Source of the DNA: Streptomyces zaomyceticus
GTDB lineage: Bacteria > Actinomycetota > Actinomycetes > Streptomycetales > Streptomycetaceae
Assembly (NCBI RefSeq): GCF_014656215.1
Contig: NZ_BNBZ01000007.1
Coordinates: 1-64,000, forward strand
DNA: 64,000 nt
Reading direction: 5' to 3'
Within the stretch, counting starts at the first letter, position 1, and each line of letters opens with the position of its first letter. A model generated the notes under the pieces. That model did not search any database, was not told the origin of the DNA, and saw nothing but the letters and a program-made list of their open reading frames with translations. A program made the translations under genes and the position numbers. Below, one piece after another: positions 1 through 9,698 of the stretch.

Positions 1-36
1 CGACCGGGCGGGGCCCCTTCGCGTACGTACGGAGGA

Positions 37-1161
37 TCAGCGCTTGTGCTGGGCGTCCGCGACCGTGACCTCGACGCGCTGGAACTCCTTGAGCTCGCTG
101 TAGCCCGTGGTGGCCATCGCGCGGCGCAGGGCGCCGAAGAAGTTCATCGAGCCGTCCGGGGTGTGCGACGGGCCCGCGAGGATCTCCTCGGTGGTGCCGA
201 CGATGCCCAGGTCGACCAGCTTGCCGCGCGGCACGTCCTCGTGGACGGCCTCCATGCCCCAGTGGTGGCCCTTGCCGGGCGCGTCCGTGGCACGGGCCAG
301 CGGGGAGCCGATCATGACCGAGTCGGCGCCGCAGGCGATCGCCTTCGGCAGGTCGCCGGACCAGCCCACGCCGCCGTCGGCGATGACGTGCACGTACCGG
401 CCGCCGGACTCGTCCATGTAGTCGCGGCGGGCCGCGGCCACGTCGGCGACCGCGGTCGCCATCGGGACCTGGATGCCGAGGACGTTGCGCGTGGTGTGCG
501 CGGCGCCGCCGCCGAAGCCGACGAGGACACCCGCCGCGCCGGTGCGCATCAGGTGCAGGGCCGCGGTGTACGTGGCGCAGCCGCCGACGATGACCGGGAC
601 GTCGAGCTCGTAGATGAACTGCTTCAGGTTCAGCGGCTCGGACGCGCCCGAGACGTGCTCGGCCGAGACCGTCGTGCCGCGGATGACGAAGATGTCCACG
701 CCGGCGTCGACGACGGCCTTGGAGAACTGCGCGGTGCGCTGCGGGGAGAGCGCGGCGGCGGTGACGACACCGGAGTCGCGCACCTCCTTGATGCGCTGCC
801 CGATCAGCTCTTCCTTGATCGGGGCGGAGTAGATCTCCTGCAGACGGCGGGTCGCGGTCGCCTCGTCCAGCTCGGCGATCTCGTCGAGGAGCGGCTGCGG
901 GTCCTCGTACCGGGTCCAGAGGCCCTCAAGGTTCAGGACGCCCAGGCCGCCCAGCTCGCCGATACGGATGGCGGTCTGCGGCGAGACGACCGAGTCCATC
1001 GGGGCGGCCAGGAACGGCAGCTCGAACCGGTAGGCGTCGATCTGCCAGGCGATCGAGACCTCCTTCGGGTCCCGGGTGCGCCGGCTCGGAACGACGGCGA
1101 TGTCGTCGAACGCGTACGCCCTGCGGCCGCGCTTGCCGCGCCCGATCTCGATCTCAGTCAC
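37..1161 (-). CDS. guaB3: GuaB3 family IMP dehydrogenase-related protein
   Basis: This is a 374-residue (beta/alpha)8-barrel protein of the IMPDH/GMP reductase family, in the GuaB3 subgroup common in actinobacteria. Visible landmarks are YAFDDIAVVPSRRTRDP near the N-terminus, a phosphate-binding segment around VHVIADGGVGWSGD, and the dinucleotide-side loop GFGGGAAHTTR. The CBS pair of true IMPDH is absent, which explains the shorter length. At the position of the catalytic cysteine of GuaB (GSICTTR) this protein reads AAHTTR, so the thioimidate chemistry of IMPDH should not be possible. It lies downstream of guaB on the same strand, separated by a strong hairpin. A purine-related role is inferred from family and position; the exact reaction is uncertain. 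Confidence 0.9.
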   Translation of the reverse strand: MTEIEIGRGKRGRRAYAFDDIAVVPSRRTRDPKEVSIAWQIDAYRFELPFLAAPMDSVVSPQTAIRIGELGGLGVLNLEGLWTRYEDPQPLLDEIAELDEATATRRLQEIYSAPIKEELIGQRIKEVRDSGVVTAAALSPQRTAQFSKAVVDAGVDIFVIRGTTVSAEHVSGASEPLNLKQFIYELDVPVIVGGCATYTAALHLMRTGAAGVLVGFGGGAAHTTRNVLGIQVPMATAVADVAAARRDYMDESGGRYVHVIADGGVGWSGDLPKAIACGADSVMIGSPLARATDAPGKGHHWGMEAVHEDVPRGKLVDLGIVGTTEEILAGPSHTPDGSMNFFGALRRAMATTGYSELKEFQRVEVTVADAQHKR

Positions 1162-1218
1162 GATGTGTGGCCTTTCCCTCTACGTCTGCGCCTACCAGTA
1201 TCCCCGACACAAGCGTGA

Positions 1219-1251
1219 GGGGCGGTTCCGGCCACATGCCGGAACCGCCCC
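1219..1251 (-). terminator. Hairpin terminator after guaB
   Basis: A perfect 14-bp stem (GGGGCGGTTCCGGC with its complement) encloses a 5-nt loop, CACAT. It begins 17 nt beyond the guaB stop codon, in the gap before guaB3. There is no U-tract, as is usual for high-GC actinobacteria. It probably ends or attenuates the guaB transcript. Confidence 0.75.
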
Positions 1252-1267
1252 CACGCGTCGCGCTGTG

Positions 1268-2812
<1,545 letters not shown>

Positions 2813-2961
2813 CTAACGGGCCGAAGCGGTGTCTCATTCCACGATCAAGATCAGCCGCAAGCTTTGGACGTTCCCACGTGTACGAAAGGGCTCAAAGACC
2901 CCGGCAACACTTACTGGTCGGCCATCGCCCACCCTGGTCGGTGCGCGCGGCCCACCCGTCG

Positions 2962-3654
2962 CTACTGCTCCGCCAGCGCCCTGAGCCGGCTGAGCGCGCG
3001 GTGCTGCGCGACCCGGACGGCCCCCGGCGACATGCCGAGCATCTGCCCGGTCTCCTCGGCGGTCAGTCCGACCGCGACACGGAGCACGAGCAGTTCGCGC
3101 TGGTTCTCCGGGAGATTGGCGAGCAGCTTCTTGGCCCACTCGGCGTCGTCGCTGAGGAGCGCGCGCTCCTCGGGGCCGAGGGAGTCGTCGGGCCGCTCGG
3201 GCATCTCGTCGGAGGGCACGGCCGTGGACCCCGGGTGCCGCATGGCGGCCCGCTGGAGGTCGGCGACCTTGTGCCCGGCGATGGCGAAGACGAAGGCCTC
3301 GAAGGGCCTGCCCGTGTCCTTGTAGCGCGGCAGCGCCATCAGGACGGCGACGCAGACCTCCTGGGCCAGGTCCTCGACGAAGTGCCGGGCGTCGCCCGGC
3401 AGCCGGTTGAGCCGGGTGCGGCAGTACCGCAGGGCGAGCGGGTGAACCCGCGCGAGCAGGTCGTGCGTGGCCTGCGCGTCGCCTTCGACCGCGAGTCGGA
3501 CGAGCGCGCCGATCTCCCCCTGCCCGGCAGGCATGGGGGAACCCACGGTCTCGTCGTCGCGCATCGCTCCATGGTGCCCCGACGCCTCGGCGTTCGTGGC
3601 ACCGCGTCCGTAGTTGTGCACCGAAGCGTTATGAGCAGGTGCGCCGGAACTCAT
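2962..3654 (-). CDS. shbA: Sigma-70 family RNA polymerase sigma factor, ShbA-like
   Basis: This protein has a region 2 ([39 protein letters not shown]) and a region 4 helix-turn-helix near the C-terminus ([31 protein letters not shown]). No sigma 1.1 domain is visible. Its position between guaB and bldM is that of ShbA, the sigma factor reported to drive transcription of the principal sigma factor gene hrdB in Streptomyces; function is assigned by that synteny and sequence. The start is uncertain. I chose the ATG at 3654 because GGGAGG lies upstream at a workable distance. A GTG at 3705 and an ATG at 3564 are also in frame. Confidence 0.88.
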   Translation of the reverse strand: MSSGAPAHNASVHNYGRGATNAEASGHHGAMRDDETVGSPMPAGQGEIGALVRLAVEGDAQATHDLLARVHPLALRYCRTRLNRLPGDARHFVEDLAQEVCVAVLMALPRYKDTGRPFEAFVFAIAGHKVADLQRAAMRHPGSTAVPSDEMPERPDDSLGPEERALLSDDAEWAKKLLANLPENQRELLVLRVAVGLTAEETGQMLGMSPGAVRVAQHRALSRLRALAEQ

Positions 3655-3807
3655 CTCCCGCGCCCTCCCCTCCCGCTCGATCGACTCGTCCCCGAGGAAC
3701 TCCACATCTCAAGGATGCGGCATTCCGCGGGGAAGTGACACAAGCCCACCCCGTCCACCCCACGACGGGCGCGGACGAGGACGGGGATATGGCCGGTGAC
3801 CTGCGAC

Positions 3808-4419
3808 TCAGCGGACCAGGCCCCAGCGGAATCCGAGGGCGACGGCGTGCGCCCGGTCGGAGGCGCCCAGCTTCTTGAAGAGACGCCGGGCGTGTGTCTT
3901 GACCGTGTCCTCGGAGAGGAAGAGTTCGCGGCCGATCTCCGCGTTGGACCGGCCGTGGCTCATGCCTTCGAGAACCTGGATCTCGCGCGCGGTGAGGGTG
4001 GGCGCGGCGCCCATCTCGGCCGAACGGAGCCGGCGCGGGGCGAGCCGCCAGGTCGGGTCGGCCAGCGCCTGGGTGACGGTGGCCCGCAGTTCGGCGCGCG
4101 AGGCGTCCTTGTGCAGATAGCCACGGGCACCCGCGGCGACCGCGAGCGCGACGCCGTCGAGGTCCTCGGCGACCGTGAGCATGATGATGCGGGCGCCGGG
4201 GTCCGCGGAGAGCAGCCGGCGGACGGTCTCCACGCCGCCCAGACCGGGCATGCGTACGTCCATCAGAATCAGGTCCGAGCGGTCCGCGCCCCAGCGGCGG
4301 AGGACTTCCTCGCCGTTGGCCGCGGTGGTCACGCGCTCGACACCGGGCACGGTCGCGACCGCCCGGCGGAGCGCCTCTCGGGCAAGCGGGGAGTCGTCGC
4401 AGACGAGGACGGATGTCAT
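3808..4419 (-). CDS. bldM: Orphan response regulator BldM
   Basis: This 203-residue protein is a DNA-binding regulator of aerial mycelium formation and sporulation. The receiver domain (about 1-120) has the acidic pair in VCDDSP, the phospho-acceptor-like Asp54 in LILMDVRMPG and a lysine in GYLHKDAS. The C-terminal LuxR-type helix-turn-helix is visible as LTAREIQVLEGMSHGRSNAEIG and LSEDTVKTHARRLFKKLGA. No histidine kinase is adjacent, which fits BldM's orphan status; in S. coelicolor it works as a homodimer or with WhiI. The neighbours shbA and whiD match the known BldM locus. A BldN-type promoter lies upstream at 4553-4580. Confidence 0.96.
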   Translation of the reverse strand: MTSVLVCDDSPLAREALRRAVATVPGVERVTTAANGEEVLRRWGADRSDLILMDVRMPGLGGVETVRRLLSADPGARIIMLTVAEDLDGVALAVAAGARGYLHKDASRAELRATVTQALADPTWRLAPRRLRSAEMGAAPTLTAREIQVLEGMSHGRSNAEIGRELFLSEDTVKTHARRLFKKLGASDRAHAVALGFRWGLVR

Positions 4420-4852
4420 GCCTGACCTCCGCGGCTCTCGCAGCTGTAGCGCGTCACCTTGAGCCTCCAGGGCTGTACGTAATCGTCACCTGTGCGATTG
4501 ACGCTCTCGGACACCTGCCCGATCGCTTGTTCCTTCAACCGCCTCCGCACACTCAACGACGGTCACTCGAAAGAGTTACGGGTCGGACGGCAGCGTTCGG
4601 CACTCTACGTGAGGGGCCGCGCACGGAGGAGAGCGACGCGGCCCTTCTGCCCAGAAGCGAAAGCTATGCACCATTTAGCCGGTTTTCTTCCCTTTTCGCG
4701 GTGTCTGTGGCTAGATTCGCAATGAGTCATATTTACATCTACTTAGACAGTAGGTGTACCGACCCGGACCCGTCGGGGCCCGAGGAGCCCCGGCCATCAG
4801 CCATCCACCCGCCCACCTATCCGTTCGACACGGTTTCAAGGGGACAAGCGCA
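4420..4852. promoter_or_regulatory. Shared bldM/whiD promoter region
   Basis: This 433-bp stretch between two divergent developmental regulators has no credible gene. It contains the BldN-type promoter for bldM and must also hold the promoter or promoters of whiD. The part nearest whiD (about 4715-4755) is unusually AT-rich for this genome, consistent with a regulated promoter. I could not assign a whiD -10/-35 pair or BldM/WhiI operators by eye. Confidence 0.6.
4553..4580 (-). promoter_or_regulatory. BldN-type promoter of bldM
   Basis: On the minus strand the sequence reads CGTAAC (4575-4580), 16 nt, then CGTTGA (4553-4558). From memory this is the promoter reported for the BldN-dependent start of bldM in S. 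coelicolor. It would start transcription near 4546 and leave a leader of about 127 nt before the bldM ATG. Confidence 0.8.
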
Positions 4853-5233
4853 ATGGCAGATTTCTCCCGCCTTCCCGGACCCAACGCCGATCTGTGGGAC
4901 TGGCAACTGCTCGCGGCCTGCCGCGGAGTCGACAGCTCCCTGTTCTTCCACCCCGAGGGAGAGCGCGGCGCGGCACGGAGTGCGCGTGAGAACTCGGCGA
5001 AAGAGGTCTGCATGCGGTGCCCGGTGCGCGCGGAGTGCGCGGCACACGCACTCGCCGTGCGGGAGCCCTACGGCGTATGGGGCGGCCTCACCGAGGACGA
5101 ACGCGAAGAGCTCATGGGACGCGCGCGCAATCGCCTGATCACAGCGGCGCCACCGACGGCGTCGGTCGCGTCCGTGACATCGATGACGACATCGGCGTCG
5201 GCAGCCGGCCGGCCGATTGTGGAGCGCATGTGA
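4853..5233 (+). CDS. whiD: WhiB-family iron-sulfur regulator WhiD
   Basis: This 126-residue Wbl protein is required for late sporulation in Streptomyces. Four cysteines (C23, C53, C56, C62) in a C-x29-C-x2-C-x5-C arrangement should bind a [4Fe-4S] cluster. The EPYGVWGG turn (71-78) precedes a basic C-terminal segment. Wbl proteins act by binding sigma region 4. The ATG at 4853 is chosen because GGGGACA precedes it and the protein then begins MADFSRLPGP, the normal start of WhiD. An upstream in-frame ATG at 4754 would add a non-conserved extension. Divergence from bldM confirms WhiD rather than another Wbl paralogue. Confidence 0.93.
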   Translation: MADFSRLPGPNADLWDWQLLAACRGVDSSLFFHPEGERGAARSARENSAKEVCMRCPVRAECAAHALAVREPYGVWGGLTEDEREELMGRARNRLITAAPPTASVASVTSMTTSASAAGRPIVERM

Positions 5234-5569
5234 AGGAACGTTTCTTCAGCTAAGCGACGACCAGCGATCACCCGCGGGGCGCGCAGGACGCCGCCCCTCG
5301 GGCGAGCAGGACAGCATCGGCCGCGCACCGCGCGCGCCGCACGGCGACCACGCGCGCGTGGCGGCGCGGAGGAAACCGCCGCCCACGCGCGTGGCCGTGC
5401 GCGTGAGGACGGCCGCGCGCGCGGCCGTACCGGTGAAGGCGGCGGCGCGCCCGGCCGAACGGCTCAGACCTTGCGCGCGCGGCCGAACGACTCAGACCCT
5501 TGCGCGCGGGCTCGGACCTTGCGCGCCCGGCCGTACGGCTCGGACGCCTACGTGCGCGCGCCGAACGGC
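5234..5569. repeat. Degenerate tandem repeats in a 336-bp gap
   Basis: No gene is credible here. From about 5453 an imperfect unit of roughly 28-31 nt with core GGCCGAACGGCTCAGACC recurs (5453, 5481, partial near 5508, 5529, 5560). The last copy contains the TGA stop codon of the LysR gene (5570-5572). The left part (5280-5450) is GC-rich low-complexity sequence. There are no CRISPR-like unique spacers. Confidence 0.6.
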
Positions 5570-6493
5570 TCAGGCGCCCGCGCGCGTGGCCGTGCGGGTG
5601 GCCGTGCGGGTCAGCTCGTCGAGCGTGGCGGCGACCGCCGGGACCTGTGCGAGGTCGGGCAGCGTCAGGGCCACGATCTCCCGCTCCACGGCCGGCTCCA
5701 CGGCCACGGTCCGCGCCCCCCTGGGCCGTACGGACTCGATGGCCAGCTCCGGCAGGACGGCCACGCCGAGCCCCGCGCCGACCAGGCCCACCACGGCCGG
5801 GTAGTCGTCGGTGGCGAAGTCGATACGGGGGGTGAAGCCCGCCTCCTCGCAGACGTCCACCAGCTGCCGGCGGCAGCGCGGGCAGCCCGCGATCCAGGAC
5901 TCCTCGGCGAGTTCGGCGATGCCCACGGACCCGGCGCCGGCGAGCCGGTGCCCCTCGGGGACCAGGCCCACCAGCCGGTCGGCGAGGATCGGCCGGACGA
6001 CCAGGTCGTCCCACTCGGCCTGCCCCGCCCCGTACCGGAAGGCGAGGGCCACGTCGCAGTCACCCTCGCGGAGCATCTCGATCGAGCGCGGCGGCTCGGC
6101 CTCGACGAGGGAGACACGGGTGCCGGGATGCGCGGCCCGCAGCGCGGCGAGCGCGGTGGGGACGAGCGTGGAACTGCCGCTGGGGAAGGAGACGAGCCGG
6201 ACCCGGCCGGCCCGGAGCCCGGCGATCGCGGCGACCTCCTCCTCGGCGGCGGTGAGCCCGGCGAGGATGCCGGAGGCGTGGCGGACCAGGACCTCACCGG
6301 CCTGGGTGAGGCGCATCTCGCGTCCGGTGCGGATGAGCAGCGGGGTGCCCGCGGAGGCTTCGAGGGCCTTCATCTGCTGGCTGACGGCGGGCTGGGTGCA
6401 GCCGAGTTCGCGCGCGGCGGCCGAGAAGGAGCCGGTGGCGGCGACGGCCCGCAGGACGCGGAGGTGACGTGCCTCGATCATGCGCTCCAGCAT
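5570..6493 (-). CDS. LysR-family transcriptional regulator
   Basis: This 307-residue protein has the standard LysR layout. The N-terminal winged helix-turn-helix is seen as HLRVLRAVAATGSFSAAARELGCTQPAVSQQ (printed in part), with QMKALEASAGTPLLIRTGREMRLTQAGE after it. A periplasmic-binding-like effector domain follows (about 90-300). The last residues are a Thr/Arg/Ala repeat (RTATRTATRAGA) that runs into the tandem repeat beyond the stop. It is divergent from the MOSC gene across 69 bp containing two short palindromes, so the MOSC gene is the likeliest target. The effector is unknown. Confidence 0.88.
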   Translation of the reverse strand: MLERMIEARHLRVLRAVAATGSFSAAARELGCTQPAVSQQMKALEASAGTPLLIRTGREMRLTQAGEVLVRHASGILAGLTAAEEEVAAIAGLRAGRVRLVSFPSGSSTLVPTALAALRAAHPGTRVSLVEAEPPRSIEMLREGDCDVALAFRYGAGQAEWDDLVVRPILADRLVGLVPEGHRLAGAGSVGIAELAEESWIAGCPRCRRQLVDVCEEAGFTPRIDFATDDYPAVVGLVGAGLGVAVLPELAIESVRPRGARTVAVEPAVEREIVALTLPDLAQVPAVAATLDELTRTATRTATRAGA

Positions 6494-6497
6494 AAGC

Positions 6498-6525
6498 GAA
6501 TCTTGGATTCAGCGCCGAATATTCG
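6498..6525. promoter_or_regulatory. Palindromes between the LysR and MOSC genes
   Basis: GAATC-TTG-GATTC (6498-6510) and CGAATATTCG (6516-6525) lie directly upstream of the LysR start and about 40 bp before the MOSC start. Position and symmetry fit LysR binding sites that control both divergent genes. The assignment is inference. Confidence 0.45.
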
Positions 6526-6562
6526 CCTACGGCTTTGAGATGCCTGCCCGTAAAGTGCCTCC

Positions 6563-7237
6563 ATGACCTTGCTCAGTGTGAACGTGGGCCGCGCCAGGGC
6601 CGTGGACTACACCGAAGCCGCCTCCGGCCTCACCGCCATCGACAAGCGCCCCGTCGACGGGCCCGTGCGGATCGAGGCCCCCGGGGTGCCCGGTGTCGGG
6701 ACGAGCGGGCTCGCCGGGGACACGGTCTGCGACCTGCGGTTCCACGGCGGCAACGACCGCGCCGCGTACGCCTTCGCCCGCGAGGACCTGGACCGCTGGG
6801 AGCGGGAGCTCGGCCGGGAGCTCGCCAACGGCTCCTTCGGCGAGAACCTCACCACCCGCGGTCTCGACGTGAACGGCGCCCTGATCGGCGAGCGGTGGCG
6901 CATCGGCGAGGAGGTGGTCCTGGAGGTGACCGGCGGCCGTATCCCCTGCCGTACGTTCGCGGGCTTCCTCGAGGAGAAGGGCTGGGTCAAGCGGTTCACG
7001 CAGTCCGAGGCCGGTCCCGGCGCGCTGCTGCGGGTGATCGTGCCGGGCGAGATCCGCGCCGGGGACCCGATCACGGTCGTCCACCGGCCCGACCACGACA
7101 TCACCGTCGCGCTGCTGCACCGCGCCGCGACCGTCGAACGCACTCTGCTGCCCGGCACCCTGGTCGCCGCCGAGTGGATGGAGTCGGGACTCCTCGCGCT
7201 CGCACGCCAGTACACGGAGAAGTACGCCCGCGCGTAG
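6563..7237 (+). CDS. MOSC domain-containing protein, YiiM-like
   Basis: This 224-residue protein has a MOSC domain, the C-terminal fold of molybdenum cofactor sulfurases, which in YiiM/YuaD relatives stands alone. Visible features are the DLRFHGGNDRAAYAFARED segment, the FGENLTTRGL motif, and a single conserved cysteine in GGRIPCRTFAGF, the expected sulfur- or ligand-carrying residue. The C-terminal 60 residues form the small helical domain seen in YiiM proteins. E. coli YiiM has been linked to reduction of N-hydroxylated base analogues. It is divergent from a LysR gene. The substrate is unknown. Confidence 0.85.
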   Translation: MTLLSVNVGRARAVDYTEAASGLTAIDKRPVDGPVRIEAPGVPGVGTSGLAGDTVCDLRFHGGNDRAAYAFAREDLDRWERELGRELANGSFGENLTTRGLDVNGALIGERWRIGEEVVLEVTGGRIPCRTFAGFLEEKGWVKRFTQSEAGPGALLRVIVPGEIRAGDPITVVHRPDHDITVALLHRAATVERTLLPGTLVAAEWMESGLLALARQYTEKYARA

Positions 7238-7341
7238 GCACCGGTACGCGGAGAAGTGCGTCCGGCGCGCCGCGCACGACGCCCTCGCGTAGTCGCCCGT
7301 ACGCGGAGAATGACGCCCGCCCGCCCTCGTCGGCGGGCGGG
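7238..7341 (+). repeat. Reiterated MOSC 3' end and a terminator hairpin
   Basis: Just past the MOSC stop codon the sequence repeats the gene's final codons imperfectly. The core GTACRCGGAGAA occurs inside the gene near 7209 and again near 7244 and 7299. A stem of CCCGCCCGCC (7316-7325) pairs with GGCGGGCGGG (7332-7341) and could terminate the MOSC transcript. Confidence 0.5.
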
Positions 7342-7387
7342 GTGGCCGCCCGGGCGGGGCCGGTGGACGGGGCACTACCGTGCCCGT

Positions 7388-8161
7388 ATGACGACTGCAC
7401 TGATTACGGGCGCCACCGCGGGCATCGGGGCCGCCTTCGCACGGAGACTCGCGGCGGACGGCCACGATGTCGTGCTCGTGGCACGGGACATGAAGCGACT
7501 CCGGGAGCAGGCGACCGAGCTGCACGACCGGCACGGCGTCGAGGCCGAGGTGCTCGCGGCGGACCTCGCCGAGGAGAAGGGCATCGCCGCCGTCGAGGCC
7601 CGGCTCTCGGACCCGAAGCAGCCGGTGGACATGCTGGTGAACAACGCCGGCTTCGGCAACAAGGGCCGCTTCCTCGAAGTGTCCATGGCCGACGAGTTGA
7701 AGATGCTCACGGTGCACTGCGAGGCGGTGCTGCGGCTGACCTCGGCCGCCGCCGCCTCCATGAAGGACCGCCACCGGGGCTCCGTGGTGAACGTCGCCTC
7801 GGTGGCGGCCTTCGTGCCCCGCGGCACGTACGGCGCCTCGAAGGCCTGGGTCGTGCAGTTCACCCAGGGCGCCGCCCGGGATCTGGCGGGCAGCGGCGTA
7901 CGGCTGATGGCGCTCTGCCCCGGCTTCGTACGCACCGAGTTCCACGAGCGGGCCGGGATGGGGACCGACAACATCCCGGGCTGGATGTGGCTCGACGCGG
8001 ACAAGCTGGTGACGGCGGCCCTCGGGGACCTGGAGCGGGGGAAGACGCTGTCGATCCCCGACCCCCGCTACAAGGCCCTCATGGGTGTGGTGAAGCTCGC
8101 GCCGCGCGGGTTGCTCGGCGGGGTCTCCTCCCGGGCGGGCCGCAAGTACGGTCCGAAGTGA
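7388..8161 (+). CDS. Short-chain dehydrogenase/reductase
   Basis: This 257-residue classical SDR has a Rossmann fold with the cofactor motif TGATAGIGAAF (7-17), NNAGFGN (85-91), and a catalytic Ser138, Tyr148, Lys152 set in VNVASVAAF and TYGASK. An arginine in the VARDMKRL segment after strand beta-2 suggests NADPH preference. The ATG at 7388 gives the canonical short N-terminus (MTTALITGATAG). An in-frame start at 7256 would add 44 arginine/proline-rich residues coded by repeat DNA and is rejected. It follows the MOSC gene after a hairpin, so it is probably a separate transcript. The substrate cannot be predicted. Confidence 0.9.
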   Translation: MTTALITGATAGIGAAFARRLAADGHDVVLVARDMKRLREQATELHDRHGVEAEVLAADLAEEKGIAAVEARLSDPKQPVDMLVNNAGFGNKGRFLEVSMADELKMLTVHCEAVLRLTSAAAASMKDRHRGSVVNVASVAAFVPRGTYGASKAWVVQFTQGAARDLAGSGVRLMALCPGFVRTEFHERAGMGTDNIPGWMWLDADKLVTAALGDLERGKTLSIPDPRYKALMGVVKLAPRGLLGGVSSRAGRKYGPK

Positions 8162-8174
8162 CGGCCGCGGCGTG

Positions 8175-9698
8175 TTAGTTCACGCCCGGCCCCTCGTACG
8201 CCCCGATGTTCGGAACCGACGTCGCCGACACGGCGTTTCCGAACCAGTCCCTGCCGCCGTTGTCCGCGACGAGCGTCCCGGCGGACAGGGCCGGGGAGCC
8301 CGCGGAGAGCCGGAGGTCGGGGCGGAGCAGCGGATCGGCTTCGACGCCGCCGGGGTTGGGACGGGTCATGGTGATGCCGTGGAAGAGGTTGTGGGAGAAG
8401 GAGAGCCCGGCGGTGGGGTTCTTGAAGGCGTAGCCGCCGCTCTCGCCCTCGTTGACGAAGATGTTGTTGCTGATCGACAGCTCGTGCTGGGTGGTGGCGG
8501 GGCTGCCGGCGTCGTCCTGGACGAGATGGGCGGGCACGGTGGTCCGGTTGACGAACGTGTTGTTGTGGATCCGGGTGTTGAGGATGGGTCCCCAGCAGTT
8601 CTGGATGAGCCGGGCCCCGTCGTCGACGCTGAGGTTGTAACGGACCACCGTGTCTAGGGTCTTGGCGCCGCTGTAGGGGCAGATCAGCAGGAAGCCGCCC
8701 TGGTTGTCGTGGCTGTGGTTGTACTGGAAGACCGTGCCCTTCGAGGCTCCGTCGGCGTCGAAGGACATGCCGTCCTTGGTGCCGCCGCCGCCCGAGACCT
8801 CGTTGTACTCGACGACGGTGTCGTCGGTGTTGAAGGTCCAGATACCGGCGTTGGCGGCCTTGGAGCGGAGCTGGAAGCCGTCGAGGCGGTTGTGGTCGAT
8901 CCGGGCGCCGCTGGTGGTGTCGATCTTGATGCCGTCACCGGCGAGCGAGGTCAGGGTGTTGTGGTGGATCCGCACGTTGCGGCTCGGGGTCCAGGCGCCG
9001 GGGTAGGCGTTCGGGTCCTGCTGGTTGCCGACCAGGTCGCGCTTGGAGAAGCGGGACTTGAAGTAGATGCCCTCGCGGTCGACGTCCCGGATGTCGTTGT
9101 GGTGGACGGTCAGGCCGTCGTACCAGCTGGGGACGGTGGTGCCCTCGACGGCGATGTGGATCGCGCTGGAGCCGGTGAGGGTCTTGAAGTCGCCGCCGCG
9201 CACGTCGTGGATCGACAGGTGGTCGAGGGTGATGCCCTTCGCGGCGCCGAAGTCGGCGAGCCGGAGGCGGACGCCGTTGCGCTCGCTGCCGGGGGCGGCC
9301 GCGTTGGTGATCTCCAGAGCGGTGAGGCGCAGGTACTGGGTGTTGGCGAGGAGGACGGCGTCGTGGGCGCCATTTCCGTCGATCACGGCACGGGTCGGGG
9401 CGGTCCCGTAGTCGGCGATGGTGAAGGGCCGGGCGGCCGAGCCTGAGCCCCGGGGCTGAAGGGTGCCGACGCAGGTGGTGCCGCGCTTGAGGAGGAGCCG
9501 GTCACCGGGGCCGTAGGCGTGGGCGTTGGCCTCGGCGAGGCTGGTCCAGGGGCGCCGGGCACTGCCGTCGCCGGGGTTGGTGGCCGAACAGTCGACGTGG
9601 TGGCGGTGACCGGGCGGGGGCGCGGCCTGGGCGGGGGCGGCCGCGAGGAGGGACAGGGTCAGGGCGGCGAGCGCGGTGTACGTACGGCGCTGGGTCAC
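8175..9698 (-). CDS. Secreted right-handed parallel beta-helix protein
   Basis: This 507-residue protein starts at a GTG that overlaps the DUF2264 stop codon by 4 bp (GTGA), so the two are translationally coupled. An N-terminal Sec signal peptide is clear (TALAALTLSLLAAAPAQA, cleavage near residue 25). The mature part carries repeated turns with N-rich ladders such as HHNDIRD, HHNTLTS, HNRLDGF and HNNTFVNR, typical of pectate-lyase-like beta-helices. Relatives include polysaccharide lyases and glycosidases, so a role on an extracellular polysaccharide is likely. I see no motif that fixes the lyase family or the substrate. It belongs to the carbohydrate locus of 8.2-17.1 kb. Confidence 0.88.
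   Translation of the reverse strand: MTQRRTYTALAALTLSLLAAAPAQAAPPPGHRHHVDCSATNPGDGSARRPWTSLAEANAHAYGPGDRLLLKRGTTCVGTLQPRGSGSAARPFTIADYGTAPTRAVIDGNGAHDAVLLANTQYLRLTALEITNAAAPGSERNGVRLRLADFGAAKGITLDHLSIHDVRGGDFKTLTGSSAIHIAVEGTTVPSWYDGLTVHHNDIRDVDREGIYFKSRFSKRDLVGNQQDPNAYPGAWTPSRNVRIHHNTLTSLAGDGIKIDTTSGARIDHNRLDGFQLRSKAANAGIWTFNTDDTVVEYNEVSGGGGTKDGMSFDADGASKGTVFQYNHSHDNQGGFLLICPYSGAKTLDTVVRYNLSVDDGARLIQNCWGPILNTRIHNNTFVNRTTVPAHLVQDDAGSPATTQHELSISNNIFVNEGESGGYAFKNPTAGLSFSHNLFHGITMTRPNPGGVEADPLLRPDLRLSAGSPALSAGTLVADNGGRDWFGNAVSATSVPNIGAYEGPGVN

Noticed and set aside
4754..4852. A longer WhiD start at 4754
   Set aside because: The extension is not Wbl-like and has no ribosome-binding site. The ATG at 4853 has one and gives the usual N-terminus.
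5453..5576. A possible CRISPR-like array
   Set aside because: Units are imperfect and directly adjacent, without spacers of uniform length, and there are no cas genes.
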